A stretch of 64,000 nucleotides of DNA from Mycobacterium sp. 3519A (lineage in GTDB: Bacteria > Actinomycetota > Actinomycetes > Mycobacteriales > Mycobacteriaceae): NCBI RefSeq assembly GCF_900240945.1, contig NZ_OESG01000013.1, positions 2,193,622 to 2,257,621 of the forward strand. Direction: 5' to 3'. The position numbers and the translations under genes were made by a program. Shown one piece after another: positions 25,437-35,006 of the stretch. The notes under the pieces were generated by a model. It saw only the letters and a list, made by a program, of their open reading frames with translations. It did not search any database and was not told the DNA's origin. Every line of letters starts with the position of its first letter. The stretch's first letter is position 1.

Positions 25437-28400
25437 TGACCGCGACGGTCACCATCGACCCACGGCTGCACGACGCCGTCCTCTTCGACCTGGATGGCGT
25501 GGTCACCGACACCGCTTCCATCCATGCCGCGGCATGGTCGGCCATGTTCAACGAGTTCCTCGAGCGTCGGCCCGATAATGCCGACGAAAACAAATCGCCG
25601 TTCACCGATGACGACTACCGGCACTTCGTGGATGGTAAGCCGCGCTACGACGGCGTCGCGGACTTCCTTGCGTCGCGGGGGATTTCGCTGCCGACGGGCG
25701 ATGCCTCGGATAGCACCGCAGACACAATATGCGGACTCGGGAATCGTAAGCAACAACTCTTCCTCGAGCTGTTGAAGGCCGGGGTTCCCGCGTTCGAGTC
25801 GACGATCGCGCTCGTGCGGAGGCTGTCAGAAGCCGGGGTTGCGACGGCCGTCTACTCGGCGAGCCGCAACTGTGAGCAGGTGCTCGACGCCGCAGGTCAA
25901 CGCGATCTGTTCGGTGTGCGCGTCGACGGACTGACCGCCGATGCACTTGGCCTACCCGGTAAGCCCGATCCCGCCGTGCTCACAGAAACCGCGCGCCGCC
26001 TGGGCGCCGTCCCTGAGCGAACCGTCGTCGTCGAAGTCGCCGAGTCCGGGGTGGAGGCTGGTTGCAGAGGCGGGTTCGCGCTCGTCATCGGCGTCGACCG
26101 CACGGGGCAAGCCGAGGCTCTGAGGCGCCACGGCGCCGATGTCGTGGTTTCCGACCTCGGCGCTGTGCGCGTCCGCACCGGCGACAAACGATTGTCGACA
26201 CTGCCGAACGCACTGGATTCCTACGGTCAGTTGGTCGGCGTCGTCAATGGTCGACAACCGGTGGTATTTCTTGACTTCGACGGCACGCTCGCCGAAATCG
26301 TCTCCGACCCGGACGCGGCCGTCTTGATTGACGGCGCAGCCGATGCCCTTGCGAACTTGGCGGCTCATTGCCCAGTCGCGATACTGAGCGGTCGAGATCT
26401 CGCCGACATCCGCGAGCGGGTCGGCCTCCCGGGCCTCTGGTATGCCGGCAGCCACGGATTCGAGCTGATCGGCCCGGACGGCAGTCGCCACGACAATGAC
26501 TCTGCGGCAGCCGCCGTCGGTGTGTTGGAGCGGGTAGCCGACACCTTGCGTCAGGAACTCGAGCACATCGCCGGCGCGCGGGTCGAACACAAGCGTTACG
26601 CCGTTGCGGTGCATTACCGCAACGTTGCACAAGACGACGTTGCCGAGGTCATCGCCGCCACACATCGACACGGACACCGCGCAGGTTTACGGGTAACCGG
26701 CGGCCGCAAAGTCGTTGAGCTGCGACCGGATATCAAGTGGGACAAAGGTACTGCACTAGCGTGGATTCGCGGTCACATCGAAGCGACGGCGCGGGTGCTT
26801 CCGATCTACGTCGGTGACGACCTCACCGACGAGGACGCCTTCGATGCCGTCGCGTTCAACGGCCTCGGGATCGCCGTCCGCCACGACGAGGACGGCGACA
26901 GGCCAACGGCAGCGCAGTACACACTCAACAGCCCAACCGAGGTCCGCGAGTTCCTGCGCCGCGGAGGGAACTGGCTGGCGTACGAGGCGCAGACGTCTGA
27001 CGTGGCGTGGACTTTCGATTTCGATTGCTATGAACCAGCACAGGAGAAACTGCGCGAAGCGCTGTGCACGCTCGGCAACGGCTACCTCGCCACCAGGGGC
27101 GCCGCGCCCGAGGTGAAAGCGGGACAGGTGCATTACCCTGGTACCTACGCCGCCGGTGTCTACAACCGCCTTGGTGACCTCGTAGCCGGCACCAAGGTCG
27201 AGCACGAGAGCCTGGTCAACCTGCCCAACTGGCTTCCTTTGACGTTCCGCATCGACGGCGGCGACTGGTTCGACGTCGACGCGGTCGAATTGCTGGACTA
27301 TCGCCAAATCCTCAACATTCGCGAGGCGGTGCTCACTCGCGAACTGCGCTTCCGTGATGATGCCGGCCGCATCACGAGGCTCACTCAGCACCGATTCGTC
27401 ACAATGAATCAAGCTCACGTGGCCGCCCTCGAGACGACAATTCTCGCTGAGAACTGGTCGGGCGCAATCGACATCCGCTCGGTGCTCGACGCCAACGTAT
27501 GCAACCGCGGGGTGGAACGCTATCAGGGGCTGGCGGGAGATCACCTGGGGTCGCTGCGCAAACGTGAGCTCACCGAGAATTCGGTGCTACTGACGGTTGA
27601 GACACGACAGTCACAGATTCCCATCGCGTTGGCTGCCCGAACCACCGTGTGGCGCGGCGAGACCCCCGCCGCCGCGAAGTACCGACTGGTCGATGACGAA
27701 TTCGAGATCGGCCACGAGATCTTCGTCGAAGTGACGGAGAACCAACCGACGACCGTTGAGAAAGTCGTTACGGTCGTGACCGGGCGTGACGTCGCCACGT
27801 CGGAACCCGCTGCCGGAGCCGAACGTCGGCTGGGCCGGCAGGGCCGGTTCGGTGAGATAAGGAACCTCCACGTTCTCAGCTGGGCGCACATTTGGGAGCG
27901 GCTGTCCATCGAATTCGAAGGGCACGCAGACGAATTACGTATCCTGCGGCTGCATTTGATGCATCTACTGCAAACGGTCTCGTACCACAGCGAGGATCTC
28001 GACGTCGGTGTGCCGGCCCGCGGTCTGCATGGTGAAGCGTATCGAGGCCACGTGTTCTGGGACGAACTGTTCATCTTCCCGGTGCTGAATTTCCGATTCC
28101 CGACCATCACGCGGGCATTGCTGCGATATCGGTACCGCCGGTTGATCGAGGCGCGTCGCGCGGCGAAGCTGGCCGGCTACGCCGGCGCGATGTTTCCGTG
28201 GCAGTCAGGCAGCGACGGGCGTGAGGAAAGCCCCGAATTGCATCTCAATCCGCGTTCGGGGCGATGGCATCCCGACGCCAGTCAGCGTGCGCACCACATC
28301 GGGATTGCTGTTGCCTACAGCGCCTGGCAATTCTACGAAGTCACGGGCGATCTGGCGTACCTGATCGACTATGGAGCAGAGCTGATCGTCGAAATCGCCC

Positions 28401-29425
28401 GATTCTGGGTCAGCAGAACAGTTTACGATGAAGCGGCAGACCGTTACGGTATCCACGGTGTGATTGGCCCCGACGAATTCCACTCGGGATACCCGGACCG
28501 GCCGTACGAGGGTATCGACAACAACGCCTACACCAACGTGATGGCGGTCTGGGTGATCCTGCGGGCCATCGACGTGCTCAAGGCCCTGCCGCTACCCAAC
28601 CGCATCGACCTGCGTGAGAAGCTGCACCTGACCGATGCCGAACTCGCGCAATGGGACCATGTCAGCCACCGGATGTTCGTGCCGTTCCATGACGGGGTGA
28701 TCAGCCAGTTCGAGGGTTATCACGAACTGGCGGAATTGGATTGGGACGCCTACCGGGCGCGGTACGGTAACATCCAACGCCTCGACCGCATCCTGGAAGC
28801 CGAGGACGATGACGTCAACCGGTACAAGGCCTCCAAACAGGCCGATGTGCTGATGCTGTTGTATCTGCTGTCGTCGGACGAATTGCGCGAGCTGCTGGAT
28901 CGGCTGGGTTACGACTTCGACACCGACCAGATCCCGACGATGGTCGACTACTACCTGGCGCGCACCTCGCACGGTTCGACGCTGAGTGCCGTCGTGCACT
29001 CATGGGTGCTCGCTCGTGCCAATCGCGGTCGCGCGATGGAGTTCTTCCGCGACGTGCTGAAGTCAGATGTCGACGACATCCAGGGCGGCACCACGGCGGA
29101 GGGGATTCATCTCGCCGCGATGGTCGGCAGCGTCGACCTCGTACAGCGCTGCTTCACGGGATTGGAGATCCGCGGCAACCGCATCGTGCTTGCGCCACAT
29201 TGGCCGGAATCGCTTGGTGCACTGGGATTTCCCATTCATTACCGCGGCCACCACCTACACGTGCGGGTGAGTGGACGCGGCGCAGAGGTCAGCGTCGGGC
29301 CACAAGATGTGCCGCCGGTGCTGATCGAATGTCGTGGACGTGTCGAGGAGGTTGTTGCGGGCCGGACGATCCGGTTCCCGGACGGATTCGATGACGAGCT
29401 TCCCGGCCCGCGGCAGAACGGTTAA
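25436..29425 (+). CDS. otsB1: OtsB1-type fusion: HAD (beta-phosphoglucomutase-like), trehalose-phosphatase, GH65 phosphorylase/hydrolase
   Basis: 1329 residues, start at the ATG overlapping the pfkB stop. Three modules are visible. A HAD domain (about 10-240) opens AVLFDLDGVVTDTAS and ends near VVEVAESGVEAGC. A trehalose-6-phosphate phosphatase domain (about 270-500) opens VFLDFDGTLAEI and includes GDDLTDEDAF. A glycoside hydrolase family 65 domain (about 520-1300) has catalytic Glu near 1012 in GVIGPDEFHSGY. Order and length match M. tuberculosis Rv2006 (OtsB1, 1327 residues). In HAD domain 1 the motif GKPDP is kept, while VVVEVAESG replaces the usual VxEDSxxG. Phosphatase, mutase and phosphorolytic activities would together interconvert trehalose and glucose phosphates; this combined role is inference. 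Confidence 0.93.
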   Translation: MTATVTIDPRLHDAVLFDLDGVVTDTASIHAAAWSAMFNEFLERRPDNADENKSPFTDDDYRHFVDGKPRYDGVADFLASRGISLPTGDASDSTADTICGLGNRKQQLFLELLKAGVPAFESTIALVRRLSEAGVATAVYSASRNCEQVLDAAGQRDLFGVRVDGLTADALGLPGKPDPAVLTETARRLGAVPERTVVVEVAESGVEAGCRGGFALVIGVDRTGQAEALRRHGADVVVSDLGAVRVRTGDKRLSTLPNALDSYGQLVGVVNGRQPVVFLDFDGTLAEIVSDPDAAVLIDGAADALANLAAHCPVAILSGRDLADIRERVGLPGLWYAGSHGFELIGPDGSRHDNDSAAAAVGVLERVADTLRQELEHIAGARVEHKRYAVAVHYRNVAQDDVAEVIAATHRHGHRAGLRVTGGRKVVELRPDIKWDKGTALAWIRGHIEATARVLPIYVGDDLTDEDAFDAVAFNGLGIAVRHDEDGDRPTAAQYTLNSPTEVREFLRRGGNWLAYEAQTSDVAWTFDFDCYEPAQEKLREALCTLGNGYLATRGAAPEVKAGQVHYPGTYAAGVYNRLGDLVAGTKVEHESLVNLPNWLPLTFRIDGGDWFDVDAVELLDYRQILNIREAVLTRELRFRDDAGRITRLTQHRFVTMNQAHVAALETTILAENWSGAIDIRSVLDANVCNRGVERYQGLAGDHLGSLRKRELTENSVLLTVETRQSQIPIALAARTTVWRGETPAAAKYRLVDDEFEIGHEIFVEVTENQPTTVEKVVTVVTGRDVATSEPAAGAERRLGRQGRFGEIRNLHVLSWAHIWERLSIEFEGHADELRILRLHLMHLLQTVSYHSEDLDVGVPARGLHGEAYRGHVFWDELFIFPVLNFRFPTITRALLRYRYRRLIEARRAAKLAGYAGAMFPWQSGSDGREESPELHLNPRSGRWHPDASQRAHHIGIAVAYSAWQFYEVTGDLAYLIDYGAELIVEIARFWVSRTVYDEAADRYGIHGVIGPDEFHSGYPDRPYEGIDNNAYTNVMAVWVILRAIDVLKALPLPNRIDLREKLHLTDAELAQWDHVSHRMFVPFHDGVISQFEGYHELAELDWDAYRARYGNIQRLDRILEAEDDDVNRYKASKQADVLMLLYLLSSDELRELLDRLGYDFDTDQIPTMVDYYLARTSHGSTLSAVVHSWVLARANRGRAMEFFRDVLKSDVDDIQGGTTAEGIHLAAMVGSVDLVQRCFTGLEIRGNRIVLAPHWPESLGALGFPIHYRGHHLHVRVSGRGAEVSVGPQDVPPVLIECRGRVEEVVAGRTIRFPDGFDDELPGPRQNG

Positions 29426-30303
29426 CCCTGGCGTGCCACGATGACCGGCGTACGAACGGATTGGACGACTGCGGCGCTGACCGAGCCCAGCGCCATTCCC
29501 GCGAACCCGCCGCGACCGTGGCTACCCACCACAACCAGTTGCGCCGCGTCGGCCTGTTCTACGATCTGCCGTGCTGGCCGATCGCATACGACATGGCGGT
29601 GCACTGTCACGTCCGGATAGCGCTCCTGCCACCCGCCGAGGCGCTCCGCCAGGACCTCGTGTTCAGGGGTTTTGATCAGCGCCCAATCCAACCCGGGGAA
29701 CTCGACCGCGGTGTCGCTCCACGCGTGCACGGCGATCAAATCGACACGGCGGCGAGACGCTTCGTCGAACGCGATCGCCGTTGCCAACTCCGAGACAGGG
29801 GACCCGTCGATGCCGACGACCACGGGCGCCTGCGCAGCGTGTGGCATCGCCGGGGCCTCGTCGTGGACGACCGCGACCGGGCAGTGTGCGTGCTGGAGCA
29901 GCGCGGAACTGACCGAGCCCAGTAACGCGCCGAGGGCCCCGACGCCACTGCGACCCACCACGACCATCTCTGCGTCCTTCGACATGTCGACGAGTGTGGG
30001 AATGATGGCCGAGTAGTACATTTCGAAGTCGATCCGTACGGAATCGCTGTCCTGAGCGGCTTCTTCGGCGATCCGCACCGCGTTCGCGAGGAGTTCACGG
30101 CCGTGTTGTTGTTGCCACGTGCCGAAGCCGCGGGGCGCCGGAGTATGCGACCACATGGTGCTCAGCCCGGTTGCAACGTGGACCAAGGTCAGCGACACGT
30201 GCCGCATCGCCGCATCCCGTGCGGCCCAGTCGATCGCGGCCTTCGATGCCGCCGAACCATCGACGCCGACGACAATGCCTGGACGGTCAATCGAAGTGGA
30301 CAT
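29422..30303 (-). CDS. universal stress protein, tandem USP domains (Rv2005c-like)
   Basis: 293 residues with two USP domains. IVVGVDGSAASKAAIDWA opens domain 1 and PVVVGIDGSPVSELATAIAF domain 2. Both ATP loops are present (VVVGRSGVGALGALLGSVSS and VVVGSHGRGGFAGMALGSVS). It resembles Rv2005c, the gene next to otsB1 in M. tuberculosis, and the order is kept here. The last four bases overlap the otsB1 stop on the other strand. A DosR-like box sits 34 bp upstream of the start. Confidence 0.95.
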   Translation of the reverse strand: MSTSIDRPGIVVGVDGSAASKAAIDWAARDAAMRHVSLTLVHVATGLSTMWSHTPAPRGFGTWQQQHGRELLANAVRIAEEAAQDSDSVRIDFEMYYSAIIPTLVDMSKDAEMVVVGRSGVGALGALLGSVSSALLQHAHCPVAVVHDEAPAMPHAAQAPVVVGIDGSPVSELATAIAFDEASRRRVDLIAVHAWSDTAVEFPGLDWALIKTPEHEVLAERLGGWQERYPDVTVHRHVVCDRPARQIVEQADAAQLVVVGSHGRGGFAGMALGSVSAAVVQSVRTPVIVARQG

Positions 30304-30336
30304 GCGTTGACGTTAGAGTCATCGGCCCGGGTGGAG

Positions 30337-30356
30337 CAGGGGCCATTGGTCCCATC
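30337..30356. promoter_or_regulatory. DosR-box-like site
   Basis: CAGGGGCCATTGGTCCCATC: GGG and GTCCC halves, 34 bp upstream of the universal stress gene at 29422-30303. Confidence 0.75.
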
Positions 30357-30514
30357 CCACACCGGCAATGGGCCCATCGGGGAAGGACCCTGGGCGGCCG
30401 TTGGAAACACGAAACACGCGCCAAAGGCCGCGCGGCGATCGTGCCTTCGCCCCTACGCGGCCGACCGGCCGGGTTGATCTGATGGGACACATAGGTTTCG
30501 ACGAGGAGGCGACG

Positions 30515-30778
30515 ATGAGGTTTCCCAAGATGACGAGCCTGGCGCAGCCTCGACAGTTGACATCGACGACCTACCAGATCACCGACTGCCTTCATCAGGA
30601 ACGCACGGCGCAAGTGTCCGTCGAGGACATCGCACCGACGGTCTCGGCGTGGCTTGCAGAACTCGGTGCGCACAGCCCGTTGGTCGAGGTCCTGGCGCGA
30701 ATGGTGCGTGATGGCGACTGGAGCGCGACCCACGCCATCTCGGAGCTGTTGTCCATCGATGTTGCCGTGGCGGCGTAG
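30515..30778 (+). CDS. small conserved protein, unknown function
   Basis: 87 residues from the ATG with GAGGAGG five bases upstream; an ATG at 30482 has no RBS. The sequence reads as a compact alpha/beta protein (TYQITDCLHQERTAQVSVED, then VSAWLAELGAHSPLVEVLARMV) with a single Cys and no membrane segment. It is divergent from the universal stress gene across the DosR-like site region and convergent with the pseudogene at 30786-31697. I do not recognise the family. Confidence 0.65.
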   Translation: MRFPKMTSLAQPRQLTSTTYQITDCLHQERTAQVSVEDIAPTVSAWLAELGAHSPLVEVLARMVRDGDWSATHAISELLSIDVAVAA

Positions 30779-30785
30779 CGCCGGC

Positions 30786-31697
30786 TCACCTCTCCGCGAC
30801 AGCGTGGCACAAATGATCAACGAACCAATCGGACGCCAGCGCCGCCACTTGTGAGCGCGTCGGTTCAGGTCCAGCACGGTGCGGTCACGCCCTCCGACGA
30901 TCAGCAGCGTTGGGACGATGACGTTCGCCAACGCGCGGCCCGCGAGATCGGGCCGACCGCCACGGGATACCACCGCATGCACGTTCACTCGCGGATCCGT
31001 TGCTGCGACCAGCGCCGCGCCCGTGCCGGTGCTCGCTCCGAAGTAGCCGATGGGCAGCGACGTGGTGTCTGGCTGGGCGGTCAGCCAGCGGGTCACGTCA
31101 ACGAGCCGGCCGGCCAGCAGTTCAATGTCGAACACATTGGCGCGGTTGCGTTCTTCTTGCGGGGTCAACAAGTCGAACAGCAGAGTAGCCACGCCCGCCC
31201 GGTTCAAGACCTCCGCGACGTAGCGATTGCGCGGGCTATGCCGGCTACTTCCGCTGCCGTGCGCGAAGACCACTATGCCCTTGGGTTTTCCGGGATTGTC
31301 AGGTGCCCTCCGACCGTCACGTGGCCGGCCGTCACCCGGACTTCGCCATCGCGCAGCGGGGGGTCATCGGTCGCGTCGGCAGCGGTGGCGTCGGCGAAAT
31401 CGTTGCGAGCGCAATCGATCAGCGCGACCACTTCCTCGTCGGCGGTCTGGGTGAAGTGGCGGTAACCCTGTCCAACGGCGAAGAAGAATGCCGGCGTCTG
31501 CAGGCACACCACGTCATCCGCATAACCAGCGAGACTTTCGCCGATGTCGTCGGGACCGATCGGTACGGCCAGAACCACCCTGCGCGCTCCGCGTGCGCGG
31601 GCGACCAGACATGCCGCCTTGGCGGTCGCACCGGTGGCGATGCCGTCGTCGACAATGATCGCTGTCCGGCATCACGCCGATCGTCAAAGATCTTCAT
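30786..31697 (-). pseudogene. decayed phosphoribosyltransferase - alpha/beta hydrolase fusion gene
   Basis: A good RBS (GGAGG) and ATG at 31697 start MKIFDDRRDAGQ, the normal start of these fusions. Then three lesions follow. Near 31660 the sequence jumps out of frame straight to the PRPP loop IIVDDGIATGAT, omitting roughly 100 residues of the phosphoribosyltransferase core. Near 31278-31284 one base is missing in a C run, so LTIPENP must change frame to continue as KGIVVFAHGSGSSRHS. Near 30852 the chain jumps from GRDRTVLDLNRRA, out of frame, to QVAALASDWFVDHL, losing about 25-30 residues including the expected catalytic His. The nucleophile GASTG remains. The true stop is at 30786. Relatives include Rv0571c-type proteins. 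Sequencing error could explain the single-base lesion but not the deletions. Confidence 0.88.
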
Positions 31698-31713
31698 CTC
31701 GTTGCCTCCACCG

Positions 31714-33024
31714 CTACGCGGGTCGACCGGACTCGCTGACTGTCGCCGAATCGTCCACCAGCCCCGACTGCAGTAGCGCGGCGTCGACGAACTGCTGCAC
31801 GGGCCGGGACTCCAGGAATCCGGTGTGGCCGCCCTGGTACCAGGCGATCTCGGGCCTGCCCCAGTGTTCCCACAGGCGGATGGCCTGCTCGCGCGGATGA
31901 ACAACCCGGTCGGCGACGCCCGCGTAAATGAAGCGACCTTGCAGCGGCACGCGCGGGTCCAGCGACAGGGGAGACACCATGCGCCCGATCGGCTCGGCCA
32001 GCGCCACCGTCTTACGGCGGGGATCGCCATCGCGGAACGCCGCATGGCGACCCAGGAGCCCGATCAGGTCGGCCACCGGGACACCGAGGAGCGCGCACGT
32101 CAGCCCATCGTCGATGCTCGCGACAAGCGACGCCACGTACCCGCCGAGCGAGATGCCATACACGCCGATCGGCGATTCCGGTTGCTGCGACCGTATCCAG
32201 GACAGCAGTCGCCTGATGTCCCACACCGCCTGCGCCGCGGCGTGCACGTTGTCCATCACGTCCTCGGCGGGAAACGTCACACCCCTTGGCAGGCCCCGTC
32301 CCCGGGGACCGTGCATCGGAAGGACCGGCAAGACGACATTGAGGCCGAGATCGTTGTGCAGGTGCCACGCCCGAAACACCATCAGGTCGAGGGCTGCGCG
32401 GCCCATCTCCGCGCCGTGAACGCAGACCAGCCAGGGGCGATTCTCTTTATGTCGCAACATCAACGCGTAGACGCGTTGGTTGGCGGTGTAGCCCAGCCAG
32501 CGCTGCCTGCCCGGTTCGCCGCGGCGCGGGACGTAGTCACTTTCGAAGAAGATGCGTTCGTAGGAACGCCTGCCCGCCTTCACGTGTCGAACGGCAACGT
32601 CGGTCAGCGCTGCTGGTCTGGCGAAGAATCGCGCCGGGCTGTCCAGCCATCCTCTGCGTCCGTAGAAGTCCAACGCCGCCCCCACCTCAGCATCGATGCG
32701 TCCGAACGCGGGCGCATCGCTGATCGGCCTGCGCGCCCGCAAGCCAAGGAGGATGATCTCGTCTCGAAAAGCGTGCGCGGCGAGCGCGAGTGATGGCCGC
32801 GCGATCGGCAACTCACGGACTCCGCCTTTGAGATAATCGCGCCACGATTGGGCGTAGAAGGTGCCGGTATGGGTGAACGGGCCCACCACGGCTGAAAGCG
32901 CGGCCGCGCCAGGAGGCCGACGACCCGGAGGGCTCGGTCGTTGCTGGCTCGCGTCGTCGCGGTCGTCAGCCGCCATGCTCGGTGACGGTACGGCGCCCAG
33001 GGCCGTGCGCAATAGGGCCGTCAT
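31714..33024 (-). CDS. alpha/beta-hydrolase family protein
   Basis: 436 residues. After a Pro/Arg-rich N-terminal segment of about 45 residues comes an alpha/beta hydrolase: oxyanion-loop region LVCVHGAEMG, nucleophile elbow GVYGISLGGYVASL (Ser in G-x-S-x-G), catalytic Asp region YAGVADRVVHP and His in YQGGHTGFLES. The substrate is unknown; esterase or lipase activity is likely. The ATG at 33024 has AGGA seven bases upstream; an internal ATG at 32976 is an alternative. It is divergent from the universal stress gene across DosR-like sites at 33034-33076, and upstream of the pseudogene by 16 bp. Confidence 0.85.
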   Translation of the reverse strand: MTALLRTALGAVPSPSMAADDRDDASQQRPSPPGRRPPGAAALSAVVGPFTHTGTFYAQSWRDYLKGGVRELPIARPSLALAAHAFRDEIILLGLRARRPISDAPAFGRIDAEVGAALDFYGRRGWLDSPARFFARPAALTDVAVRHVKAGRRSYERIFFESDYVPRRGEPGRQRWLGYTANQRVYALMLRHKENRPWLVCVHGAEMGRAALDLMVFRAWHLHNDLGLNVVLPVLPMHGPRGRGLPRGVTFPAEDVMDNVHAAAQAVWDIRRLLSWIRSQQPESPIGVYGISLGGYVASLVASIDDGLTCALLGVPVADLIGLLGRHAAFRDGDPRRKTVALAEPIGRMVSPLSLDPRVPLQGRFIYAGVADRVVHPREQAIRLWEHWGRPEIAWYQGGHTGFLESRPVQQFVDAALLQSGLVDDSATVSESGRPA

Positions 33025-33033
33025 CCGTGCGTC

Positions 33034-33053
33034 CTAGGGCCGTTTGACCATCT
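33034..33053. promoter_or_regulatory. DosR-box-like site
   Basis: CTAGGGCCGTTTGACCATCT, degenerate right half; lies 10 bp upstream of the hydrolase start. Confidence 0.5.
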
Positions 33054-33056
33054 GTG

Positions 33057-33076
33057 TTCGGGACCAAGGCCTTTAG
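33057..33076. promoter_or_regulatory. DosR-box-like site, strong left half
   Basis: TTCGGGACCAAGGCCTTTAG: eight-base match to the consensus left arm TTSGGGAC, 62 bp upstream of the universal stress gene at 33138. Confidence 0.75.
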
Positions 33077-33137
33077 CCGGGTGACGGGTCGCCTCTTACC
33101 GTCATCGAAGGTCCTCGATGGCGGAAGGGGAAGCGCC

Positions 33138-34031
33138 ATGTCCAAACAGATCTCGCCCCACGGCGTCGTGGTGGGCGTCGACGGGTCCCCGGGATCCCAC
33201 TCGGCGGTGCGGTGGGCGGTTCGGGAAGCGTCGATGCGCCACAATCGGCTGACCGTCGTTCACATTGCCGACTCCTTATCCGTTGCGGCATCGACGCTGG
33301 CATGGCCCGGAGGCCGAATTCCTCAGGAAGTTCTCGAGATTCAAGAAAACGATGCGCGCAGGGTCGTCGCCGATGCGATGGAGGTCGCCCGTGCGACCGC
33401 GGTGAGTTCCAGTCGTCCCGAGATCAACAGTGAGCTGGTGTTCGGGCGGCCGATCCCGACCCTGGTCGACATGTCAAAGGACACCCACATGATGGTAGTG
33501 GGCTCTCGCGGGCGTACCGCCCGGCATCGGCGGTTGCTCGGGTCCGTCAGCACGGGGTTGCTCCATCACGCTAATTGCCCGGTCGCCATCGTTCACGACG
33601 AGGTCCAGTCGTCGGCTCAACTTCCGGTGCTCTTCGGGATTGACGGCTCGCGGGCATCGGAGCTCGCAACGCAGATCGCGTTCGACGAAGCTTCCTGGCG
33701 CGGTGTCGATTTGGTGGCTCTACACGTGTGCAGCGACGCCGACATCGATCGCCTCTACGACGTGGACCCTTCGCCGGCGAGAGCTGAGGCCGACAGGGCT
33801 CTCGCCCAGATCTTGGCGGACTGGCAGAAGCGGTATCCGGAGGTCGTCGTGCACCGCGTCGTCGAGTTCTCCCGCCCTGTCCGGCATCTGCTCGACTACT
33901 CGGACAGGGCCCAGCTGATCGTTGTCGGCAGCCATGGCCGAGGCGGGTTTGCCGGCATGCTGCTCGGATCAGTGAGCACCGCCGTCGCGCAGGAAGCCAA
34001 CATCCCAGTGATCGTCGCAAGTCAGCATTAA
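33138..34031 (+). CDS. universal stress protein, tandem USP domains
   Basis: 297 residues from the ATG at 33138 (GGAAGGGGAA upstream). Domain 1 opens VVVGVDGSPGSHSAVRWA. Domain 2 opens PVLFGIDGSRASELATQIAF and ends VVGSHGRGGFAGMLLGSVST with the ATP-loop glycines. It is closest in style to the other universal stress proteins in the window, but has an unusual VASTLAWPGGRIPQEVLEIQ insert in domain 1. A DosR-like box lies upstream. Confidence 0.94.
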   Translation: MSKQISPHGVVVGVDGSPGSHSAVRWAVREASMRHNRLTVVHIADSLSVAASTLAWPGGRIPQEVLEIQENDARRVVADAMEVARATAVSSSRPEINSELVFGRPIPTLVDMSKDTHMMVVGSRGRTARHRRLLGSVSTGLLHHANCPVAIVHDEVQSSAQLPVLFGIDGSRASELATQIAFDEASWRGVDLVALHVCSDADIDRLYDVDPSPARAEADRALAQILADWQKRYPEVVVHRVVEFSRPVRHLLDYSDRAQLIVVGSHGRGGFAGMLLGSVSTAVAQEANIPVIVASQH

Positions 34032-34052
34032 CGGGAAATGGTCTGCTGGCCG

Positions 34053-35003
34053 CTAGGCGGACGTCTGATTGATCAGTCGCGGATTTCGCTTCTGGCAGGC
34101 GCCTCCCACCCGAGTTCCTGCCGTGCCGACGACTATCTCGACGATGTCATTGAGCGATCCGATGACGGCTTCATGACCCGTGCTTACAGCGAAGTCGCAC
34201 GCGGCTTGAACCTTCGGACCCATTGATCCCGTGGGAAATTCAAGCTCGGCAAGCTCCGCGGGGCTTATCTCACCGAGCCGCTCTTGGTCAGGGGTGCCCC
34301 AATTCGTATACACCCCGTCGACGTCGGTGGCGATGACCAAGAGGTCGGCATTGAGCTCCTTCGCGAGTAGCGCGGCGGCGAGGTCCTTATCGATGACGGC
34401 TTCTACGCCTCGCAGTTTGCCGTCTTCGTCGTACCTCGTCGGGATTCCGCCCCCGCCCGCGCAGACCACGATGGTGCCTTGCTCGACGAGCGCCCGTATT
34501 GGCCGAATCTCGAAGATCCGTTTGGGTTTCGGGCTGGGCACCACTCTTCGGAAGTGCTCCCCATCAGGTGCGATGGTCCAACCGCTGACCGCCGCGAGAC
34601 GCTCGGCAGTTTTTGCATCGTAAACCGGCCCGATCGGTTTGGTGGGGTGACGGAAAGCGTCGTCGCTCGGATCGACTTCGATCATCGTCAAAACGGTGGC
34701 CAGCGACTGCTCGGCGGGCAGCAGATTGCCCAGCTCCTGCTCGATGACATAGCCGATCATCGCTTCGGTCTGCGCGCCGAGAACGTCGAGGGGATACGGC
34801 GCGACATCGTGGTACGCCGCGGCCTGCAGCGCCAGCAGGCCAACCTGGGGACCATTTCCGTGCGCGATGACGATCTCGTTGCCGGGCACTACTTCGGCGA
34901 TCCGCTCGGCGGCGACGCGAACGTTGGCGCGCTGGTTCTCTGCGGTCATCGGCTGACCGCGCCGCAGCAGCGCGTTGCCGCCAAGGGCGATGACGATCCT
35001 CAT
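34053..35003 (-). CDS. arcC: carbamate kinase
   Basis: 316 residues, full-length amino-acid-kinase fold: [14 protein letters not shown] at the N-terminus, [14 protein letters not shown], and the [16 protein letters not shown] loop. It makes ATP from carbamoyl phosphate and ADP, the energy-yielding last step of the arginine deiminase pathway. It is the last gene of the leftward operon, three bases after the ornithine carbamoyltransferase gene. Confidence 0.95.
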   Translation of the reverse strand: MRIVIALGGNALLRRGQPMTAENQRANVRVAAERIAEVVPGNEIVIAHGNGPQVGLLALQAAAYHDVAPYPLDVLGAQTEAMIGYVIEQELGNLLPAEQSLATVLTMIEVDPSDDAFRHPTKPIGPVYDAKTAERLAAVSGWTIAPDGEHFRRVVPSPKPKRIFEIRPIRALVEQGTIVVCAGGGGIPTRYDEDGKLRGVEAVIDKDLAAALLAKELNADLLVIATDVDGVYTNWGTPDQERLGEISPAELAELEFPTGSMGPKVQAACDFAVSTGHEAVIGSLNDIVEIVVGTAGTRVGGACQKRNPRLINQTSA

Positions 35004-35006
35004 CGG

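Noticed and set aside
30437..30456. Candidate DosR site GTGCCTTCGCCCCTAC upstream of the gene at 30515
   Set aside because: The half-site spacing is one base short and the left half is poor.
30287..30785. Continuation of the hydrolase-piece frame beyond the pseudogene
   Set aside because: The true C-terminus is found in another frame ending at 30786; the continuation is antisense to the small gene at 30515 and has no family resemblance.
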